64,000 nucleotides of DNA from assembly GCA_902776475.1 (NCBI GenBank), contig CACYQD010000010.1, positions 37,180-101,179 of the forward strand. Direction: 5' to 3'. The translations under genes were made by a program, and so were the position numbers. The notes under the pieces are model-generated. The model was not told the DNA's origin. It did no database searches and saw only the letters and a list, made by a program, of their open reading frames with translations. Origin of the DNA: an uncultured Prevotellaceae bacterium. GTDB taxonomy: Bacteria; Bacteroidota; Bacteroidia; Bacteroidales; Bacteroidaceae. Below are positions 50,923 to 58,950 of the stretch, piece after piece; position 1 is the stretch's first letter, and every line of letters begins with the position of its first letter.

Positions 50923-50961
50923 GTCGGTCTTGAAGTTGTTATAGTGATTGGTTTTTCACTG

Positions 50962-50969
50962 CAAAAATA
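50962..50969 (-). promoter_or_regulatory. Promoter -7 box for the GH2 gene
   Basis: On the minus strand TATTTTTG, about 40 bases before ATG 50922. TTTG at 50992-50995 is 22 bases further up, slightly long. Confidence 0.5.
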
Positions 50970-51014
50970 GGCAAAAAAAACAAACTAACCGCAAATGAAG
51001 TTTAAAAAAAATCG

Positions 51015-51022
51015 TACCTTTG
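51015..51022 (+). promoter_or_regulatory. Promoter -7 box for the GH97 gene
   Basis: TACCTTTG fits TAnnTTTG and would give a leader of about 105 bases. No clear -33 element. Confidence 0.4.
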
Positions 51023-51131
51023 ACAACTGAAACAACGGAAACCCGTCATCGACCAAATCCGTTTGGCATTTTGCTCACTGGTCCGTTCCTTTTGCAACTT
51101 TGAATAAATCAACTATTTTGAACCATAAACC

Positions 51132-53027
51132 ATGATGAAAACAACGAGAAAGAGATTTGAAACAGTCATCGCACTCCTGTTGGCTGGCGTGATGACGCTG
51201 TCAGCGGCACCGGCCAAATCCCCCAATGGACATCTCACCATGAAACAACAAGGTCAAAGGTTTGTGCTGTCGTATGACGGCCATCCCGTCCTGACCCTGT
51301 CTGACGTGGGTGTTGACATGAAGGACGTCGGGAAGGAGAAAGAAGCCCAGCAGGCGCTCACCTTCGTCGGCCGAAGCAAGGCACGTCATCTCAACATCGA
51401 TTACACCATGATCGGAGGCAAACGACTGCACTGCACCAACCAGTGCAACGAATACCGATACACATTCCGCCATCCTTCGGGAAAAGAGCAAGTGCTCGTC
51501 ATGAGACTCGCCAATGACGGCATCGCCTTCCGCTACGAAATGGACGGACTCCCGGAATGCCAGCTGGCAGCCGAGCGCACCACCTTCCTCATACCAGAAG
51601 GCACACCCCGCTGGGTGCAGCCCTGGACAGACAGTTATGAGGATTTCTTCCCGCTCTCCTTCGACAGCAAGCCAGCCCCGCCCGCCCGGGGCAGGCGGTC
51701 CACCAACCGATGGGGCTATCCGGCACTGTTTGACTTCTCCGGCTCTGCCCATGGGGCAGCTGTCTATGCCCTCTTCAGCGAGTCGAACATCGAGTCACGA
51801 CAGAGCGCATCCTGTCTCTACAACGATGGCGAGGCCTACCGCGTGGTGCCCGACCAAAACAACGTGGTGATCAGCGGTTCCTGGCACACCCCATGGCGCG
51901 TGGTCATCATGGGATCACTGGCCGACATCGTGAGTTCCACGCTCATCACGGACATGGCCGAGCCCTGCCAGATCAGCGACACGAGCTGGATCAAGCCCGG
52001 TGTGGTGTCATGGGTGTATTGGGCCTACAACCATGGTTCCAACGACTACAACATCATCCGCAAATACGTCGATATGGCAGCAACCCTTCATCTGCCCTAT
52101 GTGCTCATCGATGCCGAGTGGGACGAGATGCGCGACGGGAAGACCATCGAGGATGCCGTGGCCTATGCCCACCAGCAAGGCGTGAAGCCCCTCATCTGGT
52201 ATAACTCCTCGGTGGGATGGATCAACGGAGCGCCAGGTCCGAAATTCAAGCTCAACAAGCCGGAAGACCGCGAGCGGGAGTTTGCATGGTGTGAGCGCAT
52301 CGGCGTGGCCGGTGTGAAGATCGACTTCTTCTCGGGCGACAATGAGATGAACATGCAGTACTGCATCGACCTGCTCGAGAGTGCCGCCCGCCATCATCTG
52401 CTCGTCAATTTCCATGGAGCCACCATCCCACGCGGTTGGCAGCGCACATGGCCCAACCTTGTTTCGACAGAAGGCGTCTATGGTGCGGAATGGTATAACA
52501 ACGTGCCCACCTTCACCCGCAAGGCCGCATCCCACAACTGCATGCTGCCGTTCACCCGCAATGTCATCGGACCGATGGACTACACGCCCTGCGCCTTCAG
52601 CGACTCCCAACACCCCCACATCACCACCCATGCCCATGAACTTGCGCTCACCGTGGTCTTTGAATCGACGCTGCAGCATCTCGCCGACCGTCCGGAGAGT
52701 TTTCTCGCCCAGCCCGCTGAGGTGCAACAATTCCTCGGCGCACTGCCGACAGCATGGGACGAGACGCGCCTGCTGGCTGGTTACCCCGGACAATACGTGG
52801 CCATGGCCCGCCGGAGCGGCAACAAATGGTATGTGGGTATCCTGAATGGCCGCGACAGCGAACACACGATCCATCTCGATTGGAGCAGGCTCGGAAAACC
52901 CAAAAACGTCCGTTGCTTCTCCGATTCAGGAGCTGCCGACCATCCGTGGCAAATCAGCGACAGCTCCACCCTGCCCACCTCCGTCAGCCTGCAGCCCAGG
53001 GGAGGAATGGTGCTCGTCATGGAGTGA
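51132..53027 (+). CDS. GH97-family glycoside hydrolase, likely retaining alpha-galactosidase subgroup
   Basis: A 631-residue protein with a signal peptide (TVIALLLAGVMTLSAAPA). GH97 layout: an N-terminal beta-super-sandwich (to about 270), a TIM barrel (about 280-530) and a C-terminal beta-sandwich. The barrel shows YVLIDAEWDE, KPLIWYNSSVGW and then GVKIDFFSGD with an Asp (398) where retaining GH97 alpha-galactosidases have their nucleophile; inverting SusB-type enzymes use a Glu base elsewhere. Glu447 in LVSTEGVYG is a candidate acid/base. VNFHGATIPRGWQRTWPN is a strongly conserved GH97 segment. It probably removes alpha-galactosyl groups from plant galactosides in the periplasm. Divergent from the GH2 gene. 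Confidence 0.9.
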   Translation: MMKTTRKRFETVIALLLAGVMTLSAAPAKSPNGHLTMKQQGQRFVLSYDGHPVLTLSDVGVDMKDVGKEKEAQQALTFVGRSKARHLNIDYTMIGGKRLHCTNQCNEYRYTFRHPSGKEQVLVMRLANDGIAFRYEMDGLPECQLAAERTTFLIPEGTPRWVQPWTDSYEDFFPLSFDSKPAPPARGRRSTNRWGYPALFDFSGSAHGAAVYALFSESNIESRQSASCLYNDGEAYRVVPDQNNVVISGSWHTPWRVVIMGSLADIVSSTLITDMAEPCQISDTSWIKPGVVSWVYWAYNHGSNDYNIIRKYVDMAATLHLPYVLIDAEWDEMRDGKTIEDAVAYAHQQGVKPLIWYNSSVGWINGAPGPKFKLNKPEDREREFAWCERIGVAGVKIDFFSGDNEMNMQYCIDLLESAARHHLLVNFHGATIPRGWQRTWPNLVSTEGVYGAEWYNNVPTFTRKAASHNCMLPFTRNVIGPMDYTPCAFSDSQHPHITTHAHELALTVVFESTLQHLADRPESFLAQPAEVQQFLGALPTAWDETRLLAGYPGQYVAMARRSGNKWYVGILNGRDSEHTIHLDWSRLGKPKNVRCFSDSGAADHPWQISDSSTLPTSVSLQPRGGMVLVME

Positions 53028-53101
53028 ACAATTTTTACATAAAATTATCTTTTGTTCAAACGATTACATAGTTAAAAATGATAAAATTTGTTAATTTTTA
53101 G

Positions 53102-53119
53102 ATTGTGTGGGCACACAAT
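53102..53119. promoter_or_regulatory. Perfect palindrome, possible operator
   Basis: ATTGTGTG (53102-53109), two-base spacer GG, CACACAAT (53112-53119). It lies about 30 bases upstream of a -33/-7 promoter. The TTGTG/CACAA halves resemble the two-fold sites of Crp/Fnr-type regulators. It has no U-tract, so a terminator role is less likely. Confidence 0.5.
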
Positions 53120-53150
53120 TCGGTGCCTTTGAAAAAATCCAAACAAAAGT

Positions 53151-53181
53151 TTTGAGGGTAAGAAAAATAGGGTTAACTTTG
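53151..53181 (+). promoter_or_regulatory. Promoter with no protein gene downstream
   Basis: TTTG (53151-53154), 19 bases, then TAACTTTG (53174-53181), on the plus strand. The next plus-strand gene is 1.9 kb away; a terminator follows within 100 bases. Confidence 0.65.
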
Positions 53182-53187
53182 CATCGT

Positions 53188-53276
53188 TATCCTGAAAACA
53201 ATCTTTTTACCTTAAAAAAACTAATACCTATTGAAGATTCGAAGCGGTCGCCTGCGAAGGTCATCGCTTTTTTTTA
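53188..53276 (+). ncRNA. Candidate small RNA of about 85-90 nt
   Basis: The interval begins at the predicted start site of a full Bacteroidetes promoter (53151-53181) and ends at an intrinsic terminator. The terminator stem starts AGCG at 53243, closes with a GCGA tetraloop (53254-53257), and is followed by eight T residues (53268-53275). No start codon with a plausible frame is present. The body is AT-rich and mostly unstructured (CTTTTTACCTTAAAAAAAC). The 3' end lies directly against the ettA stop codon on the other strand. I do not recognise a known RNA family. Confidence 0.5.
53243..53275 (+). terminator. Intrinsic terminator of the candidate small RNA
   Basis: AGCG...CGCT outer stem, G-T/T-A pairs, one C-C mismatch, then CCT-GCGA-AGG with a GNRA loop, followed by T8 (53268-53275). 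On the minus strand there is no U-tract, so it does not serve ettA. Confidence 0.7.
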
Positions 53277-53280
53277 TGCC

Positions 53281-54975
53281 CTATTCCATCAACTTGCGGT
53301 AACGGATACGTTTCGGCTCCTCCAGTCCGAGGCGCATGGCTTTGTTGACCTCATATTCTGTATAGTTCCCCTCAAAATAGAAGACATTGCCCTCCCCTTC
53401 GAAGGCGAGGATATGGGTACAGATGCGGTCGAGGAACCAACGGTCGTGGCTGATGATTACGGCGCATCCTGCGAAAGCCTCGAGGCCTTCCTCCAGTGCG
53501 CGCAACGTGTTGACATCAATGTCGTTGGTCGGCTCATCAAGCAGCAGCACGTTACCCTCCTGCTTCAGGGCGAGAGCCAGCTGTAATCGGTTGCGCTCAC
53601 CGCCCGACAAGACGGCGCATTTTTTCTCCTGGTCAGCGCCGCTGAAATTGAAGCGTGAGAGATAAGCACGCACATTGACATCCTTTCCACCCATGCGGAG
53701 ACTTTCGTTTCCGCCGCTCACCACCTGATAGACGGTCTTGGCAGGGTCTATATCCTTGTGCTGCTGGTCCACATAACTGATTTTGACCGTCTCACCGACT
53801 TCAAAAGTTCCCTGGTCGGGGGTTTCCAACCCCATGATCAGTCTGAAGAGCGTGGTCTTTCCTGCTCCATTCGGACCGATGACTCCCACGATGCCGTTGG
53901 GCGGAAGCATGAAATTCAAGTCAGAGAACAGCAGTTTCTCTCCGAATGACTTTGCCAGATGCTCTGCGTTGATGACTTTGTTGCCCAGACGCGGTCCATT
54001 CGGAATGAAAATCTCCAGTTTCTCTTCTTTTTGTTTCTGCTCCTCATTGAGCATCTTGTCATAGGAGTTCAGACGGGCCTTGCCTTTGGCATGTCGTGCT
54101 TTCGGTGCCATACGCACCCACTCCAATTCTCTCTCCAGGGTTTTTCGCCGCTTGGAGGCGATTTTCTCCTCCTGTGCAAGCCGCATGCTTTTCTGTTCCA
54201 GCCATGAGGAGTAATTCCCCTTCCAGGGAATGCCCTCTCCCCTGTCGAGTTCGAGAATCCATTCCGCCACGTCATCCAGGAAGTAGCGGTCGTGCGTAAC
54301 GGCGATGACCGTGCCCTCATATTGCTGAAGATGCTGTTCAAGCCAGTCTATGGACTCGGCATCGAGATGGTTGGTCGGCTCGTCAAGCAGCAGCACATCA
54401 GGTTTCTGCAACAGCAAGCGGCACAAGGCGACACGTCGGCGCTCTCCTCCGGAAAGGTTTTGCACGCCCCAGTCGCCGGGAGGACAGTTCAGCGCATCCA
54501 TTGCCCGGTCGAGTTTGGAATCCATATTCCAGGCATCCGTCGAATCGATGATATCCTGGAGTTCGGCCTGTCTCGCCATCAGTTTTTCCATCTTGTCTGG
54601 ATCCTCATAATACTCAGGAAGTCCAAACTTCACGTTGATGTCATCATACTCAGCAAGTGCGTCATACACATGCTGAACCCCCTCCATCACATTTTCCTTC
54701 ACGGTCTTGCTTTCATCCAGCGGCGGGTCCTGCGGCAGATAGCCAACGGAATAGCCGGGACTCCATACCACTTTTCCTTGATACTGCTGTTCGATGCCTG
54801 CTATGATCTTCATCAGCGTGGATTTTCCGGCACCATTCAAACCGATAATGCCGATCTTCGCACCATAGAAGAAACTGAGATAGATGTTTTTGAGCACCTG
54901 TTTTTGATTTTGTTGGATGGTCTTGCTCACTCCCACCATCGAGAAAATCACTTTCTTGTCGTCAACTGTCGCCAT
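53281..54975 (-). CDS. ettA: Energy-dependent translational throttle protein EttA (ABC-F ATPase)
   Basis: A 564-residue soluble protein from ATG 54975 with two ABC ATPase domains in tandem and no membrane segments. First domain: Walker A GLNGAGKST, signature LSGGERRRVAL, Walker B LLLDEPTNHLD. The linker (P-site tRNA interaction motif) contains LERELEWVRMAPKARHAKGK, and the start has the EttA-type toe/arm region. Second domain: Walker A GPNGAGKTT, signature LSGGERNRLQLAL, Walker B LLLDEPTNDID. EttA binds the ribosomal E site and tunes the first elongation steps to the ATP/ADP ratio. Length matches EttA (about 555). The longer frame to 55089 reads through the promoter. The stop abuts the candidate small RNA terminator. 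Confidence 0.95.
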   Translation of the reverse strand: MATVDDKKVIFSMVGVSKTIQQNQKQVLKNIYLSFFYGAKIGIIGLNGAGKSTLMKIIAGIEQQYQGKVVWSPGYSVGYLPQDPPLDESKTVKENVMEGVQHVYDALAEYDDINVKFGLPEYYEDPDKMEKLMARQAELQDIIDSTDAWNMDSKLDRAMDALNCPPGDWGVQNLSGGERRRVALCRLLLQKPDVLLLDEPTNHLDAESIDWLEQHLQQYEGTVIAVTHDRYFLDDVAEWILELDRGEGIPWKGNYSSWLEQKSMRLAQEEKIASKRRKTLERELEWVRMAPKARHAKGKARLNSYDKMLNEEQKQKEEKLEIFIPNGPRLGNKVINAEHLAKSFGEKLLFSDLNFMLPPNGIVGVIGPNGAGKTTLFRLIMGLETPDQGTFEVGETVKISYVDQQHKDIDPAKTVYQVVSGGNESLRMGGKDVNVRAYLSRFNFSGADQEKKCAVLSGGERNRLQLALALKQEGNVLLLDEPTNDIDVNTLRALEEGLEAFAGCAVIISHDRWFLDRICTHILAFEGEGNVFYFEGNYTEYEVNKAMRLGLEEPKRIRYRKLME

Positions 54976-54996
54976 AGTATAAAGGTATTGTTTCCG

Positions 54997-55028
54997 CAAA
55001 ATTAATAAAAAATCAGATGAAACCCAAC
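54997..55028 (-). promoter_or_regulatory. Promoter for ettA
   Basis: On the minus strand TTGG (55025-55028), 20 bases, then TAATTTTG (54997-55004), 21 bases before ATG 54975. Confidence 0.7.
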
Positions 55029-55059
55029 CATCTTTGTGGATAATTGGGAATTTTACAGT

Positions 55060-55067
55060 ATATTTGC
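55060..55067 (+). promoter_or_regulatory. Promoter -7 box for the LOG-like gene
   Basis: TATATTTG fits TAnnTTTG; a TTTG at 55034-55037 is 22 bases upstream. It supports ATG 55098 over the frame start at 55044. Confidence 0.55.
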
Positions 55068-55097
55068 ATAGAAAACCAACCAATTCCATTAAGCCAG

Positions 55098-56057
55098 ATG
55101 ATCAGCTCCACCAATACCAATGAACTGCAGGACATCCTATCCTACCTTGAGGAGGTGCCGTACGATGTGACCAGAAAAAAACTATACAGTCCGGAAGAAC
55201 TGTACCAAGGTTATGATCCGGCCATAGCTGGAAGCATCGAGAACTGCTATGACAGTCTTGTCTATCGTCATTACGTCTCAACAGGCAAGCAATCCCAATC
55301 TGTCAGAGAGTCGATGGCCCGCGCCATTCATGACCACGGCATGCATACGGCCCTGGACGCATTCTTCAGCCATCATGACCAGCTCCGCTGCATCGGGATC
55401 ATGGGCGGACATTCGCTGCTGCGCACCGACGAGATGTACCGTATCATCGCGATGCTCAGCAAACGCCTCACGGAATTGGGGTTCTGCATGCTGAGTGGCG
55501 GAGGGCCGGGAGCCATGGAGGCCACGCACCTGGGAGCATGGATGGCCGGGAGGAATCAGAAGGAGGTAGATCATGCATTCGAAATCCTGTCAAAAGCCCC
55601 GTCTTTCAAAGATAAGGGGTGGATGGATACCGCTTTCATGGTGAGAAACCTCTATCCGCAGCACGAGTATGAAAGCTTAGGCATCCCCACCTGGCTTTAC
55701 GGGCATGAGCCATCGACCGCTTTCGCCACGCACATCGCCAAATTCTTTGAGAACAGCATTCGTGAGGACAGCATCCTGACACTCGCCTTCGGGGGTATCA
55801 TCTACGCTCCCGGCAGTGCCGGAACCATGCAGGAGATCTTCCAGGATGCCGTGCAAAACCATTATCTCTCCTATGGATTCTCCAGTCCCATGATTTTCCT
55901 GGGCACACAATTCTGGACCGAGGAGATGCCCGTTTATCCTCTTTTGCAGAATCTGATGGAGAGCGGGAGATATAAGAATTTGCTGTTGAGCCTGACCGAC
56001 AACACCGACGAGATCATTGACGAACTCATCCGGTTCAGGGACAGCCATGGAGAATGA
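55098..56057 (+). CDS. LOG-like Rossmann-fold nucleotide-binding protein (TIGR00730-related)
   Basis: A 319-residue protein from ATG 55098. The core shows the lysine-decarboxylase-like/LOG fold: CIGIMGGHSLLRTDEMY, then LSGGGPGAMEATHLGAW, and the phosphoribohydrolase motif as PGSAGTMQEIF, a variant of the usual PGGxGTxxE. LOG proteins cleave nucleoside 5'-monophosphates at the N-glycosidic bond. This one has a long N-terminal extension (about 90 residues) before the core and a C-terminal helix. The Ser in place of the second Gly of the motif is unusual but keeps the Gly, Thr and Glu. It may be a nucleotide-binding rather than a cytokinin-type enzyme. Divergent from ettA. Confidence 0.8.
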   Translation: MISSTNTNELQDILSYLEEVPYDVTRKKLYSPEELYQGYDPAIAGSIENCYDSLVYRHYVSTGKQSQSVRESMARAIHDHGMHTALDAFFSHHDQLRCIGIMGGHSLLRTDEMYRIIAMLSKRLTELGFCMLSGGGPGAMEATHLGAWMAGRNQKEVDHAFEILSKAPSFKDKGWMDTAFMVRNLYPQHEYESLGIPTWLYGHEPSTAFATHIAKFFENSIREDSILTLAFGGIIYAPGSAGTMQEIFQDAVQNHYLSYGFSSPMIFLGTQFWTEEMPVYPLLQNLMESGRYKNLLLSLTDNTDEIIDELIRFRDSHGE

Positions 56058-56088
56058 GGAAATGGGAGATTTTGGGAGATTGGGGGGA

Positions 56089-56205
56089 GGAGTTTAGGAG
56101 TTTAGGAGTTTAGGAGTTTAGACAATAGTTATTATTCATCGTCAGTATAGACAATGACTTGCAAGAGTAATGTCTAAACTCCTATTCTACCACACTCCTT
56201 TCAAC
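56089..56205. repeat. Dispersed GGAGTTTA repeat element, copy 2
   Basis: Four perfect tandem GGAGTTTA units (56089-56120), then the core ACAATGACTTGCAAGAGTAA, and inverted CTAAACTCC units. A 12-bp perfect inverted pair joins 56112-56123 to 56172-56183. It sits between convergent genes and could act as their terminator. Confidence 0.8.
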
Positions 56206-56241
56206 TATAAGTTGAAAAAGAATAACCCTCAGGGAGAGGGA

Positions 56242-58398
56242 TTAGAGTCCGCGGGCTTTCAGCAGAGCTGAGGCATCAGGGGTTTTCATGCCGGTGAAGT
56301 CGGTGAACATCTCCATCAATTCCCTGGTATTGCCCCGGCTCAGGATTTTTTGGCGGAAATCCTGGCCGATTTCCGGTTTCAAGGCTCCGTGGTCAGCGAA
56401 ATAATCGGCGATGTTCACCGCCAGGACCTCCGTCCACAGGTAACTGTAATAGCCTGCCGCATATCCCCCACCCCATACATGGTTGAAATATGACGTGGAG
56501 TAGCGTGGCGGGATCTGCGGATCCAACAATCCGACACTCTCCAGCGCTTTTGCCTCGAAGGCAGCAGCCTGTTGGGCTGTCGGTATCTCCTCAGGACTGA
56601 GCATGTGCCATGCCATGTCAAGGCATGTGGCGGCCAGGTTCTCTCCCAAGGCATACGCGGAATGGAAGTTGATGGAGTTGAGCATCTTCTCCTTGACATC
56701 CTCCGGCATGGAAGCCCTTGTCTCCGTATGTCTGGCAAAATGGTCGAATATCTCAGGGATGGAAGCGAAGGACTCGTTGAACTGAGACGGCATCTCCACG
56801 AAATCCCGTGCCACGGCCGTACCACTGAGGGAATTGTATGTACAGTTGGACAGCATCCCATGCAAGGCATGTCCAAACTCGTGGAACAAGGTGCACACCT
56901 CATCCCAGGTGATCAGCGACGGTTGTCCCTCAGGAGCTTTCGCATTGTTGCACACATTATAGATCAACGGCAACTGCTGGCGCAGGCCACTCTGTTTCAT
57001 AAATGAGCTCATCCATGCCCCACCCCTTTTGGTAGGTCTCCGGAAATAATCGCTGTAGAAGAGAGCGAGGGGTTTCCCGTCACGGTCGAACACCTCAAAC
57101 ACCTTCATGTCGGGATGGTAGAGGGGAATGTCCTTCCGTTCCTTGAAAGAGAGTCCATAGACCCTCTGGGCGGCATAGAAGGCCCCATTGGCCTGGACGC
57201 TGTCAATATTGAAATAAGGCCGGATTTCCTCATCAGAGAGTTGCAGCATTTCCTCTTTCATCTTGGCTGAGAAATAAAACCTGTCGTAGGGCTGCAACTT
57301 GAAATCGCTGCCCATGGTCTTCCGTGCATAAGCCTCGATGTCGCGGGTCTCCTTCTCGGCCTTGGGAAGATAGGAGGCGATCAGTTGCTTGAGAAAGTCA
57401 TACACCTGTTTCGGATTCTTCGCCATGGTCTTTTCCAGTGAGTACTCCGCATAATTGTCGAATCCCATCAGTCGGGCTTTTTCCGCTCTCAGTTTGGCGA
57501 TTTCTACCACGATGGGGTAAGTATTGTGTTTCCCGGAACCATCGGCACGATGGATGGAAGCCTCATAGACCCGCCGTCTGAGGTCACGATGATCGAGTTT
57601 GCTGAGAAGAGGCTGTTGGGTGGTGTTGATGATGACGATGCAATAAGGAGCCTTTCCCCCTCTGCTTTCGGCATCTTTGCGGCACTGGTTGATGTCCGCC
57701 TCGCTGAGTCCGGCCAGTTCCTCTCTGCTGTTGACCCATACGACAGCATCATTGGTCGCCTCAGGCAGCATGTCTCCCCACTGCTGCTGGAGATCAGAGA
57801 TGCGTGAGTTGATTTGCTTCATCCTGGCCTTTTTCTCCTCAGGCAACAGGGCGCCGGCCCTTGTGAAATACTTATAGGTCTCCTCAAGGAGTTTTTTGTC
57901 TTCTCCCTTGAGCGTCCCGTATTCGTTTTCATAAACCGTTTTGATGCGGTTGAAGAGCGCCTGGTTGAAGAGGATCTCATTGCTGAGGTCAGTCAACATG
58001 GGAGTGATCTGCTTCTGGATTTCCGACAGTTCGGGTGTCTTGTGTGCCCCTAAGAGGGCATGATAGACACCTTCCACACGGTTGAGCAACGTGTCAGCCT
58101 CCTCAAAAGCCAGAATGGTGTTTTTAAACGAGGGTTTTTGAGGATTGTTGACAATACGCTGGATATTGTCACGATTCAATTGGATGGCTTCCTGAAAAGC
58201 AGGCAGGAAGTCTGCCGTCTGTATCTTGCTGAAGTCAGGTGCTCCGAAGGGCAGAGTGCTCCTCACCAACAGAGGATTTTCCCGTTTTGTCTGCATGTCT
58301 TCTTTCATACTGTTATCCATGTCATTCGCATGGAGCGATGTTGTCATGATCGGCATAGCGACCATCAACCCAATCAATAAAAAGGCTCTCTTCTTCAT
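56242..58398 (-). CDS. dcp: M3-family peptidyl-dipeptidase / oligopeptidase (Dcp-like), secreted
   Basis: A 718-residue zinc metallopeptidase. The zinc motif HEFGH is at residues 506-510 (CTLFHEFGHALHGML), with the third ligand Glu about 30 residues further in VEMPSQFNES. The N-terminus has a signal peptide (MKKRAFLLIGLMVAMPIMTTSLHA), so it works in the periplasm. The opening NPLLVRSTLPFGAPDFSKI is typical of bacterial Dcp, which removes C-terminal dipeptides from oligopeptides. Length is normal for the family. Its mRNA leader contains GGAGTTTA repeat copy 3. It is convergent with the LOG-like gene. Confidence 0.93.
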   Translation of the reverse strand: MKKRAFLLIGLMVAMPIMTTSLHANDMDNSMKEDMQTKRENPLLVRSTLPFGAPDFSKIQTADFLPAFQEAIQLNRDNIQRIVNNPQKPSFKNTILAFEEADTLLNRVEGVYHALLGAHKTPELSEIQKQITPMLTDLSNEILFNQALFNRIKTVYENEYGTLKGEDKKLLEETYKYFTRAGALLPEEKKARMKQINSRISDLQQQWGDMLPEATNDAVVWVNSREELAGLSEADINQCRKDAESRGGKAPYCIVIINTTQQPLLSKLDHRDLRRRVYEASIHRADGSGKHNTYPIVVEIAKLRAEKARLMGFDNYAEYSLEKTMAKNPKQVYDFLKQLIASYLPKAEKETRDIEAYARKTMGSDFKLQPYDRFYFSAKMKEEMLQLSDEEIRPYFNIDSVQANGAFYAAQRVYGLSFKERKDIPLYHPDMKVFEVFDRDGKPLALFYSDYFRRPTKRGGAWMSSFMKQSGLRQQLPLIYNVCNNAKAPEGQPSLITWDEVCTLFHEFGHALHGMLSNCTYNSLSGTAVARDFVEMPSQFNESFASIPEIFDHFARHTETRASMPEDVKEKMLNSINFHSAYALGENLAATCLDMAWHMLSPEEIPTAQQAAAFEAKALESVGLLDPQIPPRYSTSYFNHVWGGGYAAGYYSYLWTEVLAVNIADYFADHGALKPEIGQDFRQKILSRGNTRELMEMFTDFTGMKTPDASALLKARGL

Positions 58399-58430
58399 GG
58401 TATGTCAAATAATGATGTTCAAGTTTCGCA

Positions 58431-58457
58431 TTTGCTCAACTATTTGGAGTTTAGGAG
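58431..58457. repeat. Dispersed GGAGTTTA repeat element, partial copy 3
   Basis: ATTTGCTCAACT-TTTGGAGTTTAGGAG matches the opening of copy 1 with one difference. The core and the inverted half are missing. Confidence 0.65.
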
Positions 58458-58476
58458 CTTCGCTGTTTATCACTTG

Positions 58477-58506
58477 CAAAAGTACAAAAAAAATCTATGC
58501 CCACAA
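58477..58506 (-). promoter_or_regulatory. Promoter for dcp
   Basis: On the minus strand TTG (58504-58506), 19 bases, then TACTTTTG (58477-58484). The leader of about 75 bases runs through repeat copy 3. Confidence 0.6.
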
Positions 58507-58524
58507 GAAGACAGACATATTTAT

Positions 58525-58566
58525 AAGCCTTTTCTGACAGAAATAAACGTCTATAAGGCTTTTTTT
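58525..58566 (+). terminator. Plus-strand terminator-like hairpin without an upstream gene
   Basis: AAGCCTT (58525-58531) pairs with AAGGCTT (58555-58561) and is followed by a T-run to 58566. The 23-base loop can form an inner TTCTG/CAGAA stem. There is no plus-strand gene before it, so it may stop antisense transcripts. Confidence 0.45.
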
Positions 58567-58685
58567 ACCCTATTGTCAACCGTTGTCAAGTGTCTCGGAC
58601 TGCAGACGATGGGATATCTGTAAACATTATCGTTCTACAAAATATTTATGTGACAAAAAATCAACGTTTTTCATCATAAATGTTG

Positions 58686-58693
58686 TAACTTTG
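58686..58693 (+). promoter_or_regulatory. Promoter -7 box for the 58730 small reading frame
   Basis: TAACTTTG fits TAnnTTTG. The transcript would begin with a GCACCC/GGGTGC hairpin (58693-58708), and a second GGGGGCA/TGCCCCC hairpin (58721-58747) holds the ATG in its loop. Confidence 0.5.
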
Positions 58694-58729
58694 CACCCCA
58701 AAGGGTGCATACGGGACTTTGGGGGCATT

Positions 58730-58936
58730 ATGGCGATCATTGCCCCCGTCAGCGGCATCAACAATTTTGTGTTGAACTTCGGCGGCGAGGAAACGGGAAT
58801 TGGAGAAATCTCAAGCAGCAAACCGCGAACCTCAGTCCCCGCATCGTGGTACACACTCGATGGCCGGAAACTCAACAACAAACCGACCCAGAAGGGCATT
58901 TATATCCATAACGGACAAAAGATAGTCATCAAATAA
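58730..58936 (+). CDS. Short reading frame encoding an isolated sorting-like C-terminal tail
   Basis: A 68-residue frame from ATG 58730. The sequence ends WYTLDGRKLNNKP and GIYIHNGQKIVIK, almost exactly the last 30 residues found on many large secreted proteins of Prevotella (compare the tails at 7.9 and 46.7 kb), but here with no signal peptide and no preceding protein. It has its own promoter box. It may be the stub of a deleted secreted-protein gene that happens to retain an ATG, or a genuine small gene. The next small frame starts 14 bases downstream. Confidence 0.5.
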   Translation: MAIIAPVSGINNFVLNFGGEETGIGEISSSKPRTSVPASWYTLDGRKLNNKPTQKGIYIHNGQKIVIK

Positions 58937-58950
58937 TAGGAGAAAAGACA

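Larger units (their letters stand above)
58399..58729. other. Intergenic region: dcp leader, repeat copy 3, orphan terminator and a plus-strand promoter box
   Basis: 331 bases without a sizeable gene. In order: the dcp leader with the repeat (58431-58457), the dcp promoter (58477-58506), a plus-strand terminator-like hairpin (58525-58566), and the TAACTTTG box of the 58730 small frame. Between the hairpin and the box I see nothing recognisable. Confidence 0.7.

Noticed and set aside
55044-55097. Upstream start for the LOG-like protein
   Set aside because: The -7 box at 55060-55067 lies inside it, so transcription should begin after this start.
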